A DNA stretch of 64,000 nt from Methanobrevibacter oralis (GTDB lineage: Archaea > Methanobacteriota > Methanobacteria > Methanobacteriales > Methanobacteriaceae), in NCBI RefSeq assembly GCF_001639275.1, contig NZ_LWMU01000059.1, forward strand, positions 56,870-120,869, read 5' to 3'. The notes beneath the pieces were generated by a model that saw nothing but the letters and a program-made list of their open reading frames with translations, was not told the DNA's origin and did no database searches. The position numbers were made by a program, and so were the translations under genes. Shown here one piece after another: positions 59,322 to 64,000 of this stretch (position 1 is its first letter; every line of letters starts with the position of its first letter).

Positions 59322-59379
59322 AAATTTTTCTTTTATAGGTAGAATTTTTTATATTTTTTAAAAATTTTTCTTTTACAGG
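59322..59379 (+). repeat. Two 18-bp direct repeats 40 bp apart before ATPase 3
   Basis: AAATTTTTCTTTTATAGG (59322-59339) and AAATTTTTCTTTTACAGG (59362-59379) differ at one base. The 40-bp spacing is the same as in the operator array of ATPase 2, although the sequence differs. Confidence 0.4.
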
Positions 59380-59412
59380 ATGAATTATTTTAAATATGGG
59401 TGGGTTGATATT

Positions 59413-60648
59413 ATGGCAGATAAATTAATCAAACGAGATTCTTATGTTAATAAATTAAAGGATTATGTTAACTCAGATTTTGTTAAGGTATATATTGGAA
59501 TTAGAAGATCAGGAAAAACTAGCTTAATGCATAATATCATTGATGAACTCAAATCAATGGGAGTAAAAGATGAAAATATAATATTCTTTTCTTTCGAATC
59601 ACGTGAATATGCATACATTGACAATTCACAGCAGTTGGATGAAATAGTTTTTAATAAAACAAAAAACCTTGAAGGAAAAGTATATCTGTTTTTTGATGAA
59701 ATTCAACAGGTAAAAGGGTGGGAAAAATCTATCAACAGCTTCAGAGTTTCTATTGATTCAGACATATACATCACAGGTTCAAATTCAAAATTGCTGTCTG
59801 GTGAGCTGGCAACACTGCTAACAGGAAGATATCTCACGATTAATGTTTACCCGTTTTCATTTAAAGAGTTTTTAAAATACAAAAACGAAATCGAAGGTGT
59901 TGAACTAACAAGCGATTCAATTATTAAACTGTATGGTGAATACTTTAACTTCGGAGGTATGCCAGGTATTCTCTCATTAGGCAGTGATGAATTTAAAAGA
60001 TTAGCTCTGAGAGATATTTTCAACTCAATATTGTTTGAAGATGTAGTTTCCCGATTCAATATAAATAACATTGATTTGCTTCAAAGGTTTACCCGATATA
60101 TGATTAGCAGCACTGGAGAAACATTTTCATCCAAAAGCATAAAGAACTATTTGAAAAGCAACAACATCTACACCTCCCAAGATACACTACTTAAATATAA
60201 TGAATACTTAAATCATTCATTTTTCATTTCAAAATGCAAATTCTTTGAATTAAAAGGAAGAAGTGAAATGAAAATACTTGGCAAATACTATTTGACAGAT
60301 CATGGATTTCATCATGCACTAATCGAAAACAACATATTAAAGGTAACTAAAATCCTAGAAAACATTGTTTATGTGGAATTGCTTCGAAGAGGATATAAAG
60401 TAAATGTTGGCAGAAGTAAGGACAATACGGAAGTGGATTTTGTATGTGAAAAATCAGGCCAGTATAAATATGTCCAGGTTTCCTATAGGCTAACAAGTGA
60501 AGAAACATTAAATCGTGAAATCACACCATTATTAAAAATACCTGATAAATATGATTCAATAATAATAACAACTGAAAATCATGACTTTTCAAAAAAGGGT
60601 GTTAGACATTTAAACATAATAGATTTCCTATATGGAGATGATTTATAA
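59413..60648 (+). CDS. AAA_14/DUF4143 family ATP-binding protein (ATPase 3)
   Basis: 411 residues from the ATG at 59413, behind GGGTTGATATT. The frame opens at 59380 but relatives start with MADKLIKRDSYV. Walker A GIRRSGKTSL, Walker B KVYLFFDEIQQVKGWEKSIN, sensor/arginine region DIYITGSNSKLLSGELATLL, YPFSFKEFLKYK. The helical middle includes QDTLLKYNEYLNHSFFISKC. The C-terminal DUF4143 part is SKDNTEVDFVCEKSGQYKYV. Nearly the same plan as ATPase 2, so the two are paralogues from duplication or repeated import. An insertion-sequence remnant lies upstream, tail E downstream. Confidence 0.87.
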   Translation: MADKLIKRDSYVNKLKDYVNSDFVKVYIGIRRSGKTSLMHNIIDELKSMGVKDENIIFFSFESREYAYIDNSQQLDEIVFNKTKNLEGKVYLFFDEIQQVKGWEKSINSFRVSIDSDIYITGSNSKLLSGELATLLTGRYLTINVYPFSFKEFLKYKNEIEGVELTSDSIIKLYGEYFNFGGMPGILSLGSDEFKRLALRDIFNSILFEDVVSRFNINNIDLLQRFTRYMISSTGETFSSKSIKNYLKSNNIYTSQDTLLKYNEYLNHSFFISKCKFFELKGRSEMKILGKYYLTDHGFHHALIENNILKVTKILENIVYVELLRRGYKVNVGRSKDNTEVDFVCEKSGQYKYVQVSYRLTSEETLNREITPLLKIPDKYDSIIITTENHDFSKKGVRHLNIIDFLYGDDL

Positions 60649-60785
60649 ATTAGATAAGTGGATTGAATTAAATGAGGAAAATTTATTTTTTGCAAGGGCA
60701 TTGATAAGTAATTTTTTTCCATAGTTATCGGACAAATTTCACTATACGTAGTGGATAATTTTGTTATTATTATGCAAATTACAGC

Positions 60786-60918
60786 TTGAAACTTGTTAAA
60801 AGGAATCAAAAGTTGTATCATCATGATTGTCCAGTACTGATTGGCAATATTAAGATAGTAATGTTGTTAAGGAAGTTTCAAAACTAGATATATTGATGTT
60901 CATCAATAATTATTTTAA
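60786..60918 (+). pseudogene. Orphan DUF1848 3' end, tail E
   Basis: TATTATGCAAATTACAG, then LKLVKRNQKLYHHDCPVLIG NIK, a frameshift, NVVKEVSKLDIL. It begins 137 bases behind ATPase 3. The 40 bases before the CYAN block (GTAGTGGATAATTTTG) resemble the bases before tail B, so homology reaches a little upstream of the coding tail. Confidence 0.6.
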
Positions 60919-61291
60919 TTATTTTGCATAGATTTAGTCAGTTAACTTATAAGATAGAGTTCGTCCATTAATTCAATTTTTTTTGATTTGGCTTTTATTA
61001 AAATGTTTTACTTTTAGAATGAGGGCAGTGTGGTTTCAAGAGTTATTTTTGCTTAAATTAGGGTTTATTTTATGTTTTTTGTTTGGAGGTGTGTTTTGTA
61101 TTGTTGTTTTTTTTGTTTAAATGAGTATTGTATTTAGTTTTTCGTGTATTTTTTTCATGTTATGGAAGTTTTATTTAACTTCCAATTTATTTTCTTTTTG
61201 AATTTCAATTAATCTTGTTGATAGTGTATATGTAGTATACTATGTTAACTTTATATTCATCAAAGAACAAACATATAATTGGTGATATAAT
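60919..61291. other. T-rich gene-free stretch before the RelBE-like module
   Basis: About 370 bases, strongly T-rich on the plus strand, no supported gene. TTTATATTCATC near 61249 and GGTGATATAAT at 61281 are promoter- and ribosome-site-like elements for the antitoxin. Confidence 0.4.
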
Positions 61292-61513
61292 ATGGAAACA
61301 AAAGCTATTAGAGTCAGTTCATTGAATCATGAAAGATTAGCAGACATTGGTCATAAGAATGATTCCTTTAATGACATTATTTCTAAAGTATTGGATGATT
61401 ATGAAGAGTATCAAAAAATCAAAGACTTAATCGAAGCAGACAAAGAATTTGAAAAAGGAAAAGGAGTTCACTTTTCTTCATTAGATGAACTTGATGCATA
61501 TCTAAATGATTAA
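61292..61513 (+). CDS. Antitoxin of a RelE/ParE-type module
   Basis: 73 residues. METKAIRVSSLNHERLADIG starts like a ribbon-helix-helix DNA-binding antitoxin (R-V-S ... L). NDSFNDIISKVLDDYEEYQK is the helix that follows, and the acidic tail EKGKGVHFSSLDELDAYLND is of the type that wraps RelE toxins. GGTGATATAAT precedes the ATG. The stop overlaps the toxin start by eight bases. Confidence 0.75.
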   Translation: METKAIRVSSLNHERLADIGHKNDSFNDIISKVLDDYEEYQKIKDLIEADKEFEKGKGVHFSSLDELDAYLND

Positions 61514-61769
61514 TATGGAACTTGAATTTAAGCATTCTGCTTTAAAACAATTGAAAAGTTATAAAAAGAAAAATCCAATAGCATATAAAATAATCCGTGA
61601 ACAATTAGGTGAAGTAGTAAAAAATCCCGAGGATATTCGTTATAAAAAAGTAAAACGTTATCCTAAGTATAAAAGAGCTAGAAAAGGAAATTATAGGATT
61701 TGTTTTAAAGTAGTTGATAATTGCATTTATATTGGACGTATTGAAAATAGGTCCAAAGCATATAATTAA
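61506..61769 (+). CDS. RelE/ParE-type toxin
   Basis: 87 residues (85 or so if the ATG at 61515 is used). MELEFKHSALKQLKSYKKKN, then LGEVVKNPEDIRYKKVKRYP and RKGNYRICFKVVDNCIYIGR with IENRSKAYN make the RelE/ParE fold: strand, two helices, then R-x-G-x-Y-R-I and I-x-x-I-x-x-R blocks. Basic and small as expected for a ribosome-dependent mRNA interferase or gyrase toxin. Translation is coupled to the overlapping antitoxin. Confidence 0.8.
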   Translation: MINMELEFKHSALKQLKSYKKKNPIAYKIIREQLGEVVKNPEDIRYKKVKRYPKYKRARKGNYRICFKVVDNCIYIGRIENRSKAYN

Positions 61770-62243
61770 ATTTATTCATTTTAATTCTGGAATGTTGGCA
61801 GATATTATTTGATTTTGAACATTTTTTCATTTTATTCATTTTGATTTTTAATCCTAATTACTTAATTTGGTGATATGAATTGTATTGTATTATCTTTAAT
61901 GATATTAAATAATTTTATTAGGGTGTATGGCGCTATAACTGTGAACATTAGGTTTTGTACTCTCTTTAAACTATATTATTTGTATGTATGGAAACATCTT
62001 TTTATAATTCATCTAGAAACAAAATAATCTAATAGCAAAAAGAGGAGTGTCATAGTAAAATACCTGAATCCTTTATTTTGCTTAAAAGGTGAAAAAATAG
62101 CTATTGTTGAAAATGAAGTGGGAAATGAATCTTAATTCCTATTATGTGCTATAAATAACTTTTTCAAAATAGAAATAAGCCATCTTTATTTTTTCACAAT
62201 ATTCCGTTTAACTCCATTCTATTCTATCTCTTTTTTATAGGCT
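61770..62243. other. Gene-free stretch with a short coding-like remnant
   Basis: No complete gene. 62052-62135 reads IVKYLNPLFCLKGEKIAIVE then NEVGNES-stop without a start codon. GEKIAIVENEVG vaguely resembles the strand of CobW/P47K GTPases, too short to call. AGAGGAG at 62041-62047 precedes it. Confidence 0.3.
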
Positions 62244-62287
62244 TGGTCATTTATCTGACCACACATTTATATATTATGAAGTCAGAT
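62244..62287. promoter_or_regulatory. Palindromes flanking the TATA element of ATPase 4
   Basis: TGGTCA-N6-TGACCA (62244-62261) is a perfect 6-bp inverted repeat with the same 18-bp layout as the ATPase 2 sites. ATCTGAC (62253-62259) also pairs with GTCAGAT (62281-62287), and ATTTATATATTA (about 62265-62276), the likely TATA box, lies between them. Confidence 0.45.
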
Positions 62288-62331
62288 ATTTAACCAATAA
62301 ATAAAATATTTTTTCAGTGATGTGGTTTTAT

Positions 62332-63783
62332 ATGTATGAAAAAGAAGAAATTATTGAGGATTACATTAGAGAAGAATTATATGATGTTCCTAACATTTTA
62401 AATAATGAACTGTCCTTAAATGGTATGAATTTTCAGTTAAGAAAGGAATTTGATTTTATTAAAGGTCATGTTGATGAATTTTTAGAAAAAACAACCAATA
62501 ACCGGTATTTTGCACTTCCAGGTTTGAGAGGTGTAGGTAAAACAACACTATTGTATCAGACATATGAATATTTGTATAAATCCAAAAACATCAGTCCTAA
62601 CCAAATATTATTCATATCATGTGAAAACCTCAATGATATTGTTGATTTTAAGATCATTGATGTAGTTAAACAATTCCTGAGTACTTATCACAACACTACT
62701 TTAAGACGATTGGACAAGAAGATCTTCTTGCTTATTGACGAGTCACAGTATGACAGGAATTGGGCGTTGTCAGGTAAGCTAATATTTGATAAGACCAAAA
62801 ACATCTTCATGATTTTTACAGGCTCATCAGCATTGAACCTTGAATATGATGCAAACTCAGCTAGGCGGCTACTTAAACAAAATATAACTCCACTGAACTA
62901 TAATCAGCATCTGAAATTGAAATACAACTATAATGCAGCTGACATTTCAACATCTCTTAAAAAGTTAATTTTCAGGGGTGATGCTGGCGATGCAATCACA
63001 AAAGAACAGGTCATTAATCAGGATTTGATTAATTTGGAAAATTACTCTACAACTGATTGGGATGAATACTTAAAGTATGGTGGATTTCCAACAGCACTCT
63101 TTGAAGACAACAATAACATCATCTGTAAGAATATAACAGACATGATTAAAAAGGTTATTTCACATGATATGGGAACTATTTCATCCATAACTTCAGATAG
63201 CCAGACACATGCCAATCGTTTAGTGAGGTTTTTGGCTCTTCAAAAACCGGGAGACATTTCACAGGAAAAAATGGGGTCATATCTTGGAACATCCAAAGGC
63301 AACATCAGAAACATTTTGGATATATTGGAAAAGACCCAATTGATATTTCACTGTGAACCTCATATTGCATCTGCTAAAAGGTCAATAAAATCATGGGAGT
63401 ATTTCTTTGCAACATCAAGTATCAAACATATCTTAACATCATCCATCGGCAACCTGAATTCCAATAAGAAGGCGTATCTTGGAGTTTTGCTTGAAAATCT
63501 TGTTGCATCAACATTATTCTATTTAAGCCATGAGGATGGAAACTATTTTAAATTGTATTATGATCCTGAAACTGATGGAAATGTTGACTTTATCATACAA
63601 AGGGAATTTCAATTTCCTATTCCGATAGAAGTGGGCATGGGCAAAAAAACCAAAAAGCAAATTTCTTCTGCTATTGAACGTTATGGTGCTGATTGGGGTA
63701 TTATAATATCAAATACAACTAACAGTATTGAGAAAGAGGATAATATTATCTATTTGCCTCCTAGAACATTTTCATTTTTATAG
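62332..63783 (+). CDS. AAA_14-type ATP-binding protein (ATPase 4)
   Basis: 483 residues from the ATG at 62332. Upstream in-frame GTG (62317) and ATG (62320) are possible, but GTGATGTGG serves as the ribosome site. Walker A LPGLRGVGKTTLLYQ (about 71-85), Walker B KKIFLLIDESQYDRNWALSG, sensor FMIFTGSSALNLEYDANSAR. The region ...EKMGSYLGTSKGNIRNILDI is winged-helix-like. The C-terminus carries DPETDGNVDFIIQREFQFPI then PIEVGMGKK, the DUF4143-type nuclease-like E/D ... E-V pattern. It is longer than the other three and belongs to a different subgroup. Its promoter has palindromic elements. Confidence 0.82.
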   Translation: MYEKEEIIEDYIREELYDVPNILNNELSLNGMNFQLRKEFDFIKGHVDEFLEKTTNNRYFALPGLRGVGKTTLLYQTYEYLYKSKNISPNQILFISCENLNDIVDFKIIDVVKQFLSTYHNTTLRRLDKKIFLLIDESQYDRNWALSGKLIFDKTKNIFMIFTGSSALNLEYDANSARRLLKQNITPLNYNQHLKLKYNYNAADISTSLKKLIFRGDAGDAITKEQVINQDLINLENYSTTDWDEYLKYGGFPTALFEDNNNIICKNITDMIKKVISHDMGTISSITSDSQTHANRLVRFLALQKPGDISQEKMGSYLGTSKGNIRNILDILEKTQLIFHCEPHIASAKRSIKSWEYFFATSSIKHILTSSIGNLNSNKKAYLGVLLENLVASTLFYLSHEDGNYFKLYYDPETDGNVDFIIQREFQFPIPIEVGMGKKTKKQISSAIERYGADWGIIISNTTNSIEKEDNIIYLPPRTFSFL

Positions 63784-63923
63784 TTTATATTTTTTTCAGC
63801 CTTAAGCGTGTTGGCAAATTATTATTGAGTTTTAATTTTTGTCCATTTTATTTTCTATTATTTTTTAAATTTTTATAGTTTTTCTCGAAAAGTTTATACC
63901 ATATAAATTACAAATTAATATTC

Positions 63924-64000
63924 ATGGTAAAAAATAGCAAAAAAATTGAAGGACATCTTGAATTGGATGAAATTAAAGAGGTTATGAAAGAATATAAAGA
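63924..64000 (+). CDS. Start of a gene cut by the window end, possibly a transposase
   Basis: ATG at 63924, open to the last base: MVKNSKKIEGHLELDEIKEV then MKEYK. The opening resembles IS630-type transposases of methanogens (GHL..DE...), but 25 residues are too few to be sure. TTTATACCATATAAAT about 30 bases upstream is a plausible promoter. Confidence 0.4.
   Translation, partial: MVKNSKKIEGHLELDEIKEVMKEYK

Overview
The window comes from an AT-rich methanogenic archaeon, most probably a Methanobrevibacter (rumen or gut type). Signs of this are GGTGAT/GAGG-type ribosome sites with TATA boxes upstream, archaeosine tRNA-guanine transglycosylase, the archaeal HMG-CoA synthase/thiolase pair, clusters of very large secreted adhesin-like proteins, and a pseudomurein endoisopeptidase-like lysis gene.

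Layout. (1) 0.7-4.85 kb: a tight housekeeping operon purC-purS-purQ-cobA-glmS. (2) 4.9-19.6 kb: five secreted surface proteins. Two paralogues with Ig-like repeats and a C-terminal CxxC zinc-ribbon-like domain flank three beta-helix/Ig-like adhesins, one of them carrying an internal PQQ-type beta-propeller. (3) 19.5-26.5 kb: core genes (MnmC-like methyltransferase, tgtA, a class I methyltransferase, two tRNA-Gly genes, HMG-CoA synthase and thiolase) with one dead HEPN gene. (4) 26.5-31.1 kb: two DUF1848 genes (one broken), a split HEPN-type gene, and a DUF2085 gene followed by two tiny Cys-containing membrane peptides. (5) 31.4-51.3 kb: a decayed provirus (portal, capsid-decoration-like protein, duplicated capsid gene, HTH regulator, pseudomurein endopeptidase). 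It is interrupted by, and mixed with, defence genes: a type I restriction system with a tyrosine recombinase and inverted hsdS pieces, AbiTii, and a 1556-residue Avs-like STAND NTPase. (6) 51.3-64 kb: a fragmented accessory region with two dead insertion sequences, four AAA_14/DUF4143-type ATPases, a VapBC and a RelBE-like module, and five orphan 3' ends of DUF1848 genes scattered between the ATPases.

Most striking observations. Inside the first capsid gene a 36-bp GC-rich segment sits between two perfect 37-bp copies of the capsid sequence. This is the geometry expected from an off-target Cas1-Cas2 spacer integration (a one-spacer neo-CRISPR), although no CRISPR array or cas gene is in the window. 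The DUF1848 3' tails all start near the same CYAN codons and each bounds a cargo module, as if successive elements had integrated into the 3' end of that gene. Two of the ATPase genes carry regular operator-like arrays (three 23-bp direct repeats; three TTTTCA-N6-TGAAAA palindromes exactly 40 bp apart).

Many accessory genes are broken by single-base indels or single stop codons while the core genes are intact. This fits decay, but unpolished sequence at short homopolymers should be excluded for some of them.
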